Virus record (IMG/VR): IMGVR_UViG_3300026544_000001
Coordinates: 1-64,000 of that record
Length of the DNA stretch: 64,000 nucleotides
Source of the DNA: a virus
Strand: one strand, 5' to 3'
Below the pieces are notes generated by a model. That model ran no database searches. It saw nothing but the letters and a program-made list of their open reading frames with translations, and had not been told where the DNA came from. Each line of letters begins with the position of its first letter. The stretch's first letter is position 1. Below are positions 44,332 to 51,197 of the stretch, piece by piece. The translations under genes and the position numbers were made by a program.

Positions 44332-44619
44332 TTAATTTAAGGTTGTCTCTTTAGCATATTGCTTAATTAACCTAATTACATTTTTAGTATATTTATAATC
44401 ATAACCTATGTGAAGTAATACTTTTTCTAAAAATATAGTATCGTTTCTAAATATATCTAAAGCTTTTGCTATTTGATATCCTGATGTTTTATTAATATTT
44501 ACTTGCGTTCTAATAGATCCAATTATGGCATAATATAATTCTGTTTTATCTTCTTTTTCTTGTCTTGTTAATCGCATATTATCAATAAGAGATTCTGGAG
44601 GTAGAGATAATTGTATCAT
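44332..44619 (-). CDS. Unrecognised 95-aa protein
   Basis: Helical, Lys-rich; SD AAGGAATAATA lies 20 bp downstream of the tRNA 3' end. No family recognised. Confidence 0.6.
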   Translation of the reverse strand: MIQLSLPPESLIDNMRLTRQEKEDKTELYYAIIGSIRTQVNINKTSGYQIAKALDIFRNDTIFLEKVLLHIGYDYKYTKNVIRLIKQYAKETTLN

Positions 44620-44639
44620 TATTATTCCTTATATTAAGG

Positions 44640-44718
44640 TGGTGAAGTAGGTAGATACTCGAAATCTACAATTCTCACTTAAAAGGCGAGTGTCAATTAC
44701 CGCTTAGACTACTACTTC
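44640..44718 (-). tRNA. tRNA-Lys (anticodon UUU)
   Basis: Read on the minus strand: acceptor GAAGTAG/CTACTTC, U8-A9, D arm with AAGCGGTAA loop, anticodon stem CTCGC/GTGAG with loop CTTTTAA (anticodon TTT, U33 and A37 in place), T loop TTCGAGT on a six-bp stem GTAGAT/ATCTAC, discriminator A and encoded CCA. The 4-nt variable region with the long T stem is slightly unusual. It would read the abundant AAA/AAG codons. Confidence 0.85.
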
Positions 44719-44732
44719 ATTTGTAGTTGAGC

Positions 44733-44790
44733 AGGCTAGGTCTCAACTGGTCTTTATAGCCAAGTACTATGTACTAAGGAGTTACCTATG
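44733..44790. other. Hairpins between tRNA-Lys and the next gene
   Basis: An AGTTGAG/CTCAACT hairpin and an AGTAC-TAT-GTACT hairpin with a three-base loop lie upstream of the tRNA. A plus-strand AAGGAG-ATG pair opening only 20 codons follows at about 44787. No gene is supported in 44719-44863. Confidence 0.5.
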
Positions 44791-44863
44791 AAAACATATG
44801 AATCCAAAGGATACAGGATTTCACTGCATGCACCTCCATCTTGCATATGAGGCTCTGGGTGTA

Positions 44864-45037
44864 TTACTCTTTCCATCTCCATAGAGATGTAATTAAGAAT
44901 CTAGTGCCATTGGTATCTTCAATAGGTACTAGATGTTGTGCTGTAAGTTCTATAGTGTATCCTGAAGATACCCAAGTTCGTATTTTCTTTTGTGTATCAT
45001 GTATGGTTTCTTCCATACATACGAATTCTTTTTTCAT
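44864..45037 (-). CDS. Small protein, 57 aa
   Basis: ATG behind AAAGGATAACTA opens MKKEFVCMEETIHDTQKK ..., ending SLWRWKE. The strong SD shared with neighbouring genes and the fit to the gap support it. Function unknown. Confidence 0.6.
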   Translation of the reverse strand: MKKEFVCMEETIHDTQKKIRTWVSSGYTIELTAQHLVPIEDTNGTRFLITSLWRWKE

Positions 45038-45047
45038 TAGTTATCCT

Positions 45048-45482
45048 TTAATTAAAGCAATTATCTTTAAAATCTTCTATTGCTTCTTCTTTTTCAGTCT
45101 TTACATAATCTCTAATTGATTTAATTATGTTTAGTTCTTCATCAGATACTAGATTAGAAGATACTCTTCTTTTTCCTGTGTCCCAACCTTCTCGTAATCC
45201 ATTAAGGTATAGATTTAAGTCTCGTTTAGTATATGGTATTATTGTATGTACAGTACATATTGTTCTAAAATGTGGTTTACTCCATTCGCTAAATTGATTC
45301 CATTTAATATCCAGTACTCCCCATACACCTTTATCTGAAGGGTGTTTATCATTTGTACCTATATAGATATCTACTTCTGCATATAATGCTGCATATACTT
45401 CTACTTTTATGGTATCAAATAGTTTAAAGTTTTTATTGTTCGATACATCATTATAATTTGAATACTTTAGCGGTATTTTCAT
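45048..45482 (-). CDS. Unrecognised 144-aa protein
   Basis: Beta-rich middle (VEVYAALYAEVDIYIGTND), helical acidic C-terminus. SD AAAGGATAATTA. No family recognised. Confidence 0.62.
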   Translation of the reverse strand: MKIPLKYSNYNDVSNNKNFKLFDTIKVEVYAALYAEVDIYIGTNDKHPSDKGVWGVLDIKWNQFSEWSKPHFRTICTVHTIIPYTKRDLNLYLNGLREGWDTGKRRVSSNLVSDEELNIIKSIRDYVKTEKEEAIEDFKDNCFN

Positions 45483-45607
45483 TAATTATCCTTTGTATCG
45501 AAATATTTGCTGTTTATAATTAGATAGTAACTATCTCTTACACCTTCTATGTAATCATAACTATAACCTTGATTTCTTAAATCTGTTAAATATGCTTCCT
45601 CTTCCAT
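45482..45607 (-). CDS. Small protein, 41 aa
   Basis: ATG behind AAAGGATAATTA opens MEEEAYLTDLRNQGYSYD ...; stop overlaps the next ATG (TAATG). Acidic, Tyr-rich. No family recognised. Confidence 0.55.
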   Translation of the reverse strand: MEEEAYLTDLRNQGYSYDYIEGVRDSYYLIINSKYFDTKDN

Positions 45608-45622
45608 TAATTATCCTTTATG

Positions 45623-45715
45623 TTAATATTCAATAGTTATAAAATCATTTTTCCATAGATATATTTTACCTATTGATGAAACAAATACTAAATCTTCATT
45701 AAATGTAAATACTAT
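45623..45715 (-). CDS. Small ORF, 30 aa, possible AUA start
   Basis: A protein-like frame (VFTFNEDLVFVSSIGKIYLW ...) begins at ATA (45715), seven bases after GGAG, and overlaps the upstream stop as ATAG. No ATG, GTG or TTG is available. It otherwise would be an unexplained gap. Low confidence as a gene. Confidence 0.3.
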   Translation of the reverse strand: MVFTFNEDLVFVSSIGKIYLWKNDFITIEY

Positions 45716-45852
45716 TTACGTACTCCGTTAGTATACCTTTTAACACTTTCTGTAGCCTTAATTAAAATACCTTTATCTGCCATAACTTCAAATACTTGTA
45801 AGTCTATCTCCATCTTTAGTTTACTGTTAGTATCTTGTAGTTGTATTTTCAT
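45712..45852 (-). CDS. Small protein, 46 aa
   Basis: ATG behind AAAGGATAACTA opens MKIQLQDTNSKLKMEIDLQV ..., ending NGVRK. Good SD and fit. Function unknown. Confidence 0.55.
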   Translation of the reverse strand: MKIQLQDTNSKLKMEIDLQVFEVMADKGILIKATESVKRYTNGVRK

Positions 45853-45878
45853 TAGTTATCCTTTTGTGTTAAATTACT

Positions 45879-46065
45879 CTAGTAGGTATATATCAATGAT
45901 GTTGTTTAGCCTAACACCATTGAGTGTTTACTTAGTAAAACCAAACTTTAAAAGTATGGTAATTAAATCTCAATATTGCAAATCTAATAACACTTATTGT
46001 GTTTATTTTGATTAAGACTAGACATCTTATATGGCTCTGGTTTGTTTCTGATGTATACCTGCTAG
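45879..46065. ncRNA. Structured intergenic element F with 12-bp closing stem
   Basis: CTAGTAGGTATA (45879-45890) pairs with TATACCTGCTAG (46054-46065), one U-G pair on the plus strand. Inside, CAATGATGTT pairs with AACACCATTG with one mismatch, and TTTAC-TTA-GTAAA and AACAC/GTGTT hairpins follow. No supported gene occupies 45853-46071. Confidence 0.45.
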
Positions 46066-46071
46066 AATAAT

Positions 46072-46326
46072 CTAGCTAATGTTAGCTTTTATTCTAGTTG
46101 CGAATTGTCTTAGTTCTTTCTTTAGCTGCCCTCTACCTTTAGATGATATAACCTCATCACATAGTTTGATCACAATAGATTGCTTAGTAGTCATATACTG
46201 TATAAACTGTATAGATTCTTGTATGTGTTTGTCTTTTAGTAATTCTTGTTCTTTTGTGTTACATAGCTTATTGTACTTACGGATGAGAGTTTTAAGTTGA
46301 CGCTTGTTAGTATATAGTTTAGGCAT
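46072..46326 (-). CDS. Unrecognised basic protein, 84 aa
   Basis: Lys/Arg-rich helical protein that could bind nucleic acid. SD AAAGGATAATTA. A small GCTAGA/TCTAGC hairpin overlaps its stop codon. Confidence 0.6.
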   Translation of the reverse strand: MPKLYTNKRQLKTLIRKYNKLCNTKEQELLKDKHIQESIQFIQYMTTKQSIVIKLCDEVISSKGRGQLKKELRQFATRIKANIS

Positions 46327-46329
46327 TAA

Positions 46330-47058
46330 TTATCCTTTGATAATACTAGGATGTTCTCCTACAAATGGTTCACAATAGATATATCTTGTGTTTTCATCAG
46401 TATAATAGCAATCGTATTCTGTGTGACTAAATTGTCTTAAATCAGGTTCTTTTCGTTTTTTACAGTCATAGAACCAACACCACTCACCTTTAGATGGCTC
46501 CCATGGTTTTAACTCATCTGCATGAAACACTTCATTAGCAAAGCCCTTTTCTCGTATTACATATGATTCATCCCATGTTTGACTTTTTTCATTTACTATG
46601 AGTATTCTATATGGATGTTTAGATTGTGAATATCTTACTAATTTATTTCTATCTACATCTGAAAATTCTGTCATTTTATCTACTAATGGAGTAACCCAGT
46701 CACCTACTTGGTACTGTGGCTCATCTGGTTTGATACGAAATTCTATATCAGAATATTGCAAGCTACTTCTAAATTCTTTTATAGTTGTATCTATCCATTC
46801 TGTTTTGTGATTACACTCTTCTACAGTATCCCCAAAGTGATTGTATGTTCTATATTGAATTTGTTTGCCCTCTATTTCTGCCTTCTTGTATTCAGCATAT
46901 TTATCGTTGATAACATATTCACATTCAATGTTCCAAGTTGGTTGAGCACTTAAATTCCATTTGTTTAAACTACCTTTACACCATATCTCAGCTCCTTCTG
47001 GTTTATCTTTCCACCATGCAAGCGCTTCCCAATGTTTATTTAATGCTTCTTTTGTCAT
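46330..47058 (-). CDS. Phage protein with YRIKP motif, 242 aa (paralog of the 32028 gene)
   Basis: Start 47058 (MTKEALNKHWEAL) has SD AAGGAGAACTAAA. The N-terminal 55 residues and about 95 bp of DNA are nearly identical to the 32028 gene; IEFRIKPDEPQYQVGDWV marks the shared module. The second half has a Trp-rich GEWCWFYDCKKR segment. A hairpin leader lies upstream. Function unknown. Confidence 0.68.
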   Translation of the reverse strand: MTKEALNKHWEALAWWKDKPEGAEIWCKGSLNKWNLSAQPTWNIECEYVINDKYAEYKKAEIEGKQIQYRTYNHFGDTVEECNHKTEWIDTTIKEFRSSLQYSDIEFRIKPDEPQYQVGDWVTPLVDKMTEFSDVDRNKLVRYSQSKHPYRILIVNEKSQTWDESYVIREKGFANEVFHADELKPWEPSKGEWCWFYDCKKRKEPDLRQFSHTEYDCYYTDENTRYIYCEPFVGEHPSIIKG

Positions 47059-47083
47059 TTTAGTTCTCCTTAATTTAATATTC

Positions 47084-47122
47084 TTATATGAGTAGTGAAT
47101 GGAAGAAACACTACTCATATAA
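47084..47122 (-). promoter_or_regulatory. 14-bp perfect hairpin in the 5' leader
   Basis: TTATATGAGTAGTG (47084-47097) pairs perfectly with CACTACTCATATAA (47109-47122), loop 11 nt, 26 bp upstream of the start of the 46330-47058 gene. No U tract follows, so a leader or processing hairpin is likelier than a terminator. Confidence 0.7.
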
Positions 47123-47129
47123 AGATAAG

Positions 47130-47210
47130 TAGTCATACATTCCTATGTCCAGTGACAGTGAGGCAATTAAAGGTAGCTTACTCCTGTATTAATTGGTTAA
47201 CGTATGACTA
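47130..47210. ncRNA. Structured element E, closed by a 9-bp stem
   Basis: TAGTCATAC (47130-47138) pairs with GTATGACTA (47202-47210); inside, CAATTAA pairs with TTAATTG. The size and plan resemble element A. A 12-bp palindrome CAATAATTATTG follows at about 47250. No supported gene in 47059-47286. Not a tRNA: no T loop. Confidence 0.45.
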
Positions 47211-47286
47211 TATCTAGTTTCAAAATTTAGTTTATTACAATAGTTATGCCAATAATTATTGTATTAGTATGACCTACGTCAGGGAC

Positions 47287-47475
47287 TTAGCTAACTGTAT
47301 ATGTTATATGTGCACTTGATTTATGCCATTGTATGTCTAGTATATCTACTACTGATTGTCCATCTCTAGTTACTACTTTAGCAAAATCTTTTAGTACTGC
47401 TTCAGGTTCTGATCCTTGTATTTTAATTACGTTAAAACGTAGATCACCTTTATATGTTATAGTTGTATGTTTCAC
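47287..47475 (-). CDS. Unrecognised 62-aa protein (GTG start)
   Basis: GTG follows AAGGATAACTA and overlaps the upstream stop. Beta-rich with VVTRDGQSVVDILDIQWHK. No family recognised. Confidence 0.6.
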   Translation of the reverse strand: MKHTTITYKGDLRFNVIKIQGSEPEAVLKDFAKVVTRDGQSVVDILDIQWHKSSAHITYTVS

Positions 47476-47678
47476 TAGTTATCCTTATATTTAGTTAGTA
47501 CTTTATTAACTTCTATTGCAATTGTTGCTTCAATAAGTTCGTATAACTGTTTAGTTGTTATACTTTTATATTGATCATAGTTTATATTCATCGGTAAATG
47601 AGGATCTGACAGCTTGATATAACTAAAGTCTCCTGTATCACATACTATTGCTACTTCTGTTTCTTTATATTTAATCAT
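47475..47678 (-). CDS. Unrecognised 67-aa protein
   Basis: Small alpha/beta protein (VAIVCDTGDFSYIKLSDPH). SD GGATAACATTT. No family recognised. Confidence 0.58.
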   Translation of the reverse strand: MIKYKETEVAIVCDTGDFSYIKLSDPHLPMNINYDQYKSITTKQLYELIEATIAIEVNKVLTKYKDN

Positions 47679-47683
47679 AAATG

Positions 47684-48136
47684 TTATCCATGTTTAATAA
47701 GGAAAGCTATGTATTTAGCTCTGCTTTTAGTTTGTTTAGCATATAGACTATCTAGTAATCTATTAGATGCGGCCTTGTAGTATTTATTTTTAATACACCA
47801 TATCATGTCTTTAAAGGTAAGAAGTCCTGTATACCCTATATTATATGCTAAATCTATTATAGCTACTTGTCTTACAGGGTTTAGTTTATTAAACCAATCT
47901 AGGTTATCTAATCTATGCCTAAGTCTAATAAGTCTGAACTGTAGTAGGTAAAGTGCTTCTTCTTTAGATATACCATGTGTTAGATTAGTACCATACCCAA
48001 TAGATATTCCATTAATGTCTACATATGGAGTAGATACAAATCCTTCATGTTTCTGTATTAGTGTGGTTGCTGTATTAAGAACAGAGTCTGCTATTAATAG
48101 CCGGAAGGAGAATAGTAGTATAAGTAGGTATCTCAT
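47684..48136 (-). CDS. Endolysin, glycoside hydrolase family 24 (T4 lysozyme-like)
   Basis: Start 48136 (MRYLLILLFSFRLL) overlaps the upstream stop by ATGA. The 150-aa protein has an N-terminal hydrophobic segment (signal peptide or SAR anchor) followed by QKHEGF (catalytic Glu), PYVDINGISIGYGTNLTHG (Asp and Thr) and QVAIIDLAYNIG, the lysozyme core. It cleaves peptidoglycan. Placement in the minus-strand early/middle cluster, away from late genes, is unusual for a lysis gene. Confidence 0.88.
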   Translation of the reverse strand: MRYLLILLFSFRLLIADSVLNTATTLIQKHEGFVSTPYVDINGISIGYGTNLTHGISKEEALYLLQFRLIRLRHRLDNLDWFNKLNPVRQVAIIDLAYNIGYTGLLTFKDMIWCIKNKYYKAASNRLLDSLYAKQTKSRAKYIAFLIKHG

Positions 48137-48507
48137 TGTTTTATACCAGTGATTGTACAATCTTTAAAATTCCAGTAATGTAGGTTCAACTTTAAGTTAA
48201 TACTATTTATCTCTTTACCAATAAAACACCCGTTTTTATTATCATATATAATATACCAACTATTTAAATCTTTTAAAATATCTCCACCTTTTCCATCTTC
48301 ACTTAAACTAGCGAATATTTTATTATTGTTAGAATCTAGCATATTAGAAAAGTGGATTGATAGGGTTGATTGATCGATTTCAGTATTGAAAGGTTCATCA
48401 ACATCATAATTAACAATATTTCTTGTATAATCATCAGCGTAGCAATATCCTTCTACCCACTCATCACTGTTTAATTTTTTTGCTCGGTATATTGGTATTT
48501 GTGTCAT
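48133..48507 (-). CDS. YopX-family protein
   Basis: IYRAKKLNSDEWVEGYCY, EIDQSTLSIHFSNMLDSNNNKIF, GGDIL and a late CFIGKEI match the YopX layout (phage proteins of unknown function, small barrel plus beta domain). 124 aa. SD GGAGTAATT. Confidence 0.75.
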   Translation of the reverse strand: MTQIPIYRAKKLNSDEWVEGYCYADDYTRNIVNYDVDEPFNTEIDQSTLSIHFSNMLDSNNNKIFASLSEDGKGGDILKDLNSWYIIYDNKNGCFIGKEINSINLKLNLHYWNFKDCTITGIKQ

Positions 48508-48509
48508 AA

Positions 48510-48650
48510 TTACTCCTTTATAGGTACTATTTGTATTATTCCTAATATTATAGCTAACACTCCTGTTGTAGTTGGGCCAAATGCTAAATAAGATCCTCCT
48601 AGTACAAGAGGTATAGCTAATATTACATTGTGATTATATATTGTTTTCAT
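48510..48650 (-). CDS. Small membrane protein, 46 aa
   Basis: Start 48650 (MKTIYNHNVILAI) with SD AAGGAAATATCT, overlapping the upstream stop (ATGA). Two hydrophobic segments (VILAIPLVLGGSYLAF, GVLAIILGIIQIV). Role unknown; a holin is possible given the endolysin two genes away but not shown. Confidence 0.6.
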   Translation of the reverse strand: MKTIYNHNVILAIPLVLGGSYLAFGPTTTGVLAIILGIIQIVPIKE

Positions 48651-48760
48651 AGATATTTCCTTATTAATGTTTCTAGCTCTTGTGTAGATAATGTAGTATG
48701 AATACCAAAGCAATTACCTTCAGCTAGATTGAGAAGGTATATTAGATATGCTCTATACAT
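48647..48760 (-). CDS. Small protein, 37 aa
   Basis: ATG behind AAGGATAAACT opens MYRAYLIYLLNLAEGNCFGI ..., ending LIRKYL. Coupled to the next gene. Function unknown. Confidence 0.55.
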   Translation of the reverse strand: MYRAYLIYLLNLAEGNCFGIHTTLSTQELETLIRKYL

Positions 48761-48769
48761 AGTTTATCC

Positions 48770-49000
48770 TTATAAGGAAGCTAATAGTTCTTCTTTAGAG
48801 AAGAATACTTTATTATTATTACTTCTAGTGAATTGTCCATCACATAGATCATTGAAATATAGTGTTATACCTGCATCTTTAATTATACTTACTTCAACTA
48901 GTTCTGCTTCAGTTACTTTATTATTGTGCATGAAATACATAGTTTGACCTAATGTATATTCTATTGGGCTATATGTATCTTGTGTGATTGTTATTGTCAT
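48770..49000 (-). CDS. Unrecognised 76-aa protein
   Basis: Beta-rich (GQTMYFMHNNKVTEAELVEV), likely small barrel. SD AAGGATAAATT; ATGA overlap upstream. Confidence 0.6.
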   Translation of the reverse strand: MTITITQDTYSPIEYTLGQTMYFMHNNKVTEAELVEVSIIKDAGITLYFNDLCDGQFTRSNNNKVFFSKEELLASL

Positions 49001-49236
49001 AATTTATCCTTAATTATTTCTTCTAGTATTAATATGTTATTAGAAGGTACTGTTATGTTATAGGTTATATCTTTATAGGTTAATACAAGATTACTATCTT
49101 TATTAAAATCTATTTTAGAATTTGTAAACTTTAGTTTATTCTTAAAGAAGTATCCATGATCTTTATAAGTATTAGAATATATCTCAACTAGCTGATTATG
49201 TCTATCTTCATTTGATATAATTTCTAATTTATTCAT
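48997..49236 (-). CDS. Unrecognised 79-aa protein
   Basis: SD AAGGAGCAGTT. Lys/Asn-rich small protein with a beta C-terminus. No family recognised. Confidence 0.58.
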   Translation of the reverse strand: MNKLEIISNEDRHNQLVEIYSNTYKDHGYFFKNKLKFTNSKIDFNKDSNLVLTYKDITYNITVPSNNILILEEIIKDKL

Positions 49237-49245
49237 AACTGCTCC

Positions 49246-49389
49246 TTAGTTTAATGTTGCTACTACTTTGCAGTGTTCGTCTCTAGTTATTACACTATTG
49301 CCTATGAGTGTGTAGTATAGTATAGAATAGTTAGTAACTGTCCCTTGTCTATGTACTGTTATATATTTCTTACTTTGTTTAATAGTCAT
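49246..49389 (-). CDS. Small protein, 47 aa
   Basis: ATG just downstream of the 24-aa ORF opens MTIKQSKKYITVHRQGTVTN ..., ending CKVVATLN. Beta-rich, basic. Weak SD, probably coupled. Confidence 0.5.
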   Translation of the reverse strand: MTIKQSKKYITVHRQGTVTNYSILYYTLIGNSVITRDEHCKVVATLN

Positions 49390-49391
49390 GA

Positions 49392-49466
49392 CTATAGTCC
49401 ATACTCTACTAGAGTAAGAAGTATATTTAGATCTAAATCTATAATTGGTGTGTAATCTAATATCAT
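49392..49466 (-). CDS. Micro-ORF, 24 aa (related to the 56869 micro-ORF)
   Basis: ATG behind AAAGGATAACAA, overlapping the upstream stop by ATGA. Begins MILDYTPIIDLDLN and ends VEYGL. The same pattern LDYTxIIDLDL ... EYxL appears in the 23-aa ORF at 56869-56940, which supports both as genes. Confidence 0.6.
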   Translation of the reverse strand: MILDYTPIIDLDLNILLTLVEYGL

Positions 49467-49846
49467 TTGTTATCCTTTACTAATGAATTAAAGTGATAGT
49501 GTCCATCTAGTTTAGTTACTTTAGGATGTTCACTTTTAAGAAGTTGTTTAAGCTGTTTATTATATGTACCATTGATCTTTGTAACTACATTTAAATTAAT
49601 ATCTGATAATAGATCTTCTGTTATTTTGCCATTCTTTTCTAGTAAAGATAATGAGTCCATATCAAATATTGCGTATCTTGTTACTTTGTTATCTGTAGGA
49701 GCTAGATGTTTATATACATCTATAGTATTTGTTCTAGGAGCATACCTAACATCATACAATGTATTAGCTAAATTGTTTATATCTTCTTTAAGTTGTTGTT
49801 CTGCTTTTTTATACTGTTTGTATTGTTCTCTTAATGTTTGTTTCAT
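49463..49846 (-). CDS. Unrecognised 127-aa protein
   Basis: Basic helical N-terminus (REQYKQYKKAEQQLKEDI) then alpha/beta. SD AAAGGATAATA. No family recognised. Confidence 0.62.
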   Translation of the reverse strand: MKQTLREQYKQYKKAEQQLKEDINNLANTLYDVRYAPRTNTIDVYKHLAPTDNKVTRYAIFDMDSLSLLEKNGKITEDLLSDINLNVVTKINGTYNKQLKQLLKSEHPKVTKLDGHYHFNSLVKDNK

Positions 49847-49866
49847 TTATTATCCTTTATTTATTG

Positions 49867-50175
49867 TTATGCCCATATCTCTGTTATTCTACCTAATGAA
49901 GGAGTAGGTATACTTAGTTTATTGTATAGATCAGTAATAAGACTAGATTTGATATGTGTGTCTTTTCTTAGAGCTGAGTTATTAGCTTTAAGTAAATCTA
50001 TTTGTGTATCTTTCTCTTTGCACTGATCCAGAAGATCCTCTACTAGTTCATTTCTATGATCTAGTTGATTACGTAGCAGTGCAATAAGATCGTCTTGGTC
50101 TTGTAGTTCTTTGTTAATAGCTGCTGCATGTTCCGCTGGTAGTGTATAAGTGTTGGTTAATTTATTAAATTTCAT
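49867..50175 (-). CDS. Coiled-coil protein, 102 aa
   Basis: Residues 20-75 form a long coiled coil (LQDQDDLIALLRNQLDHRNEL and onward). Strong SD AAAGGAGACATT. No family recognised. Confidence 0.62.
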   Translation of the reverse strand: MKFNKLTNTYTLPAEHAAAINKELQDQDDLIALLRNQLDHRNELVEDLLDQCKEKDTQIDLLKANNSALRKDTHIKSSLITDLYNKLSIPTPSLGRITEIWA

Positions 50176-50185
50176 AATGTCTCCT

Positions 50186-50377
50186 TTAGTTAGATGTATA
50201 TACTGTTATAAGTTTAACGTAGAAAAAATCGTTAATACTCGTTAAAAAATCTTCTGCATGTTCTATAGATTCAAATTTATACGCTTCGCTAGTACATTCT
50301 ACATATGTTATTTCATCTGATTCTATATCTATATATCGTTCAGAACCTATGCTCTGTAAAACAAATTCTTTTTTCAT
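50186..50377 (-). CDS. Unrecognised 63-aa protein
   Basis: MKKEFVLQSIGSERYIDIES ...; shares the MKKEFV start with the 57-aa protein at 44864 but no more. SD AAAGGAGACACT, ATGA overlap upstream. Confidence 0.58.
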   Translation of the reverse strand: MKKEFVLQSIGSERYIDIESDEITYVECTSEAYKFESIEHAEDFLTSINDFFYVKLITVYTSN

Positions 50378-50607
50378 AGTGTCTCCTTTATATTAAGTGA
50401 TTGTATTGCTAAGTGTAATGTTGGATAGCGTGTAGGTTCTGTAGTTTGATTAAGTTGTAGTTGTGGTCTAGTGTTAAATCTAACTACACAAAATGTGTTA
50501 GTGATTGTATCAAGTCCTATGAACTGATGGTTGTGAGTTACATAAATCTGATAGTTATATGATCTAGCTAATTCATTTAGATTATCGTACTGATGAAATG
50601 CTAACAT
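50374..50607 (-). CDS. Unrecognised 77-aa protein
   Basis: QIYVTHNHQFIGLDTITNTF gives a small beta sheet. SD AAAGGAGACAAA. No family recognised. Confidence 0.58.
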   Translation of the reverse strand: MLAFHQYDNLNELARSYNYQIYVTHNHQFIGLDTITNTFCVVRFNTRPQLQLNQTTEPTRYPTLHLAIQSLNIKETL

Positions 50608-50618
50608 TTTGTCTCCTT

Positions 50619-50822
50619 TTAGTGTATAATAGAACTTTTAGTTACTTGTTCCTTTATACCACTATCTGTTAGATGATATGCTTGTAGGCAGTAATCATTA
50701 AAAGATTCTGGTGTATAATTTTCATCTACTACAGCAGCAACTCTTAGATAATCTATATATAGTTTAAGTAACTTATCTCTGTTATTTTCTATGAATTCCT
50801 CTTGGGTATATATTCTTGTCAT
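50619..50822 (-). CDS. Unrecognised 67-aa protein
   Basis: Helical small protein (TQEEFIENNRDKLLKLYIDY). SD AGGAGGAAGTA; one-base overlap upstream. Confidence 0.58.
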   Translation of the reverse strand: MTRIYTQEEFIENNRDKLLKLYIDYLRVAAVVDENYTPESFNDYCLQAYHLTDSGIKEQVTKSSIIH

Positions 50823-51133
50823 TACTTCCTCCTGTTATATTTTCTTTTAGCTGGATTGGCATGTTCTATGAATACTAGATCAGATACATCTCGTAAAGTA
50901 TATTGATGTGTATCTTCTAGAGGTTTATAGTACTTTTTTAGTTTAGCTGTGAATTTACATCTACGTTTGTTATTACGATAGATTCCTCTTAATGCTTTCT
51001 GTAGATTGGGTGTTAGTTCAACCCAGCAATGGTCTCTATCTAGGTCTAGTGCTTTAACATGTGTTAATAGTACTAGAGTAGTAGTTGGGTTAATATAACG
51101 TAAGTTTGGTGTTAAATATGCTTTAACTTCCAT
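50822..51133 (-). CDS. Unrecognised basic protein, 103 aa
   Basis: Lys/Arg-rich (RGIYRNNKRRCKFTAKLKKY and a KRKYNRRK tail), possibly nucleic-acid binding. SD AAGGAGATCTTC. Lies just after a terminator. Confidence 0.6.
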   Translation of the reverse strand: MEVKAYLTPNLRYINPTTTLVLLTHVKALDLDRDHCWVELTPNLQKALRGIYRNNKRRCKFTAKLKKYYKPLEDTHQYTLRDVSDLVFIEHANPAKRKYNRRK

Positions 51134-51162
51134 ATGAAGATCTCCTTGATTAAAAATTGATT

Positions 51163-51193
51163 AAAAAATAAGAATACTAATTAAAGTATTCTT
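51163..51193 (-). terminator. Rho-independent terminator
   Basis: Minus-strand stem AAGAATACT/AGTATTCTT, loop TTAATT, followed by ATTTTTT. It lies after the HNH gene. Confidence 0.82.
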
Positions 51194-51197
51194 GAGT

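Noticed and set aside
47130-47210. tRNA candidate with 9-bp acceptor-like stem
   Set aside because: No T loop, no CCA and no anticodon arm on either strand.
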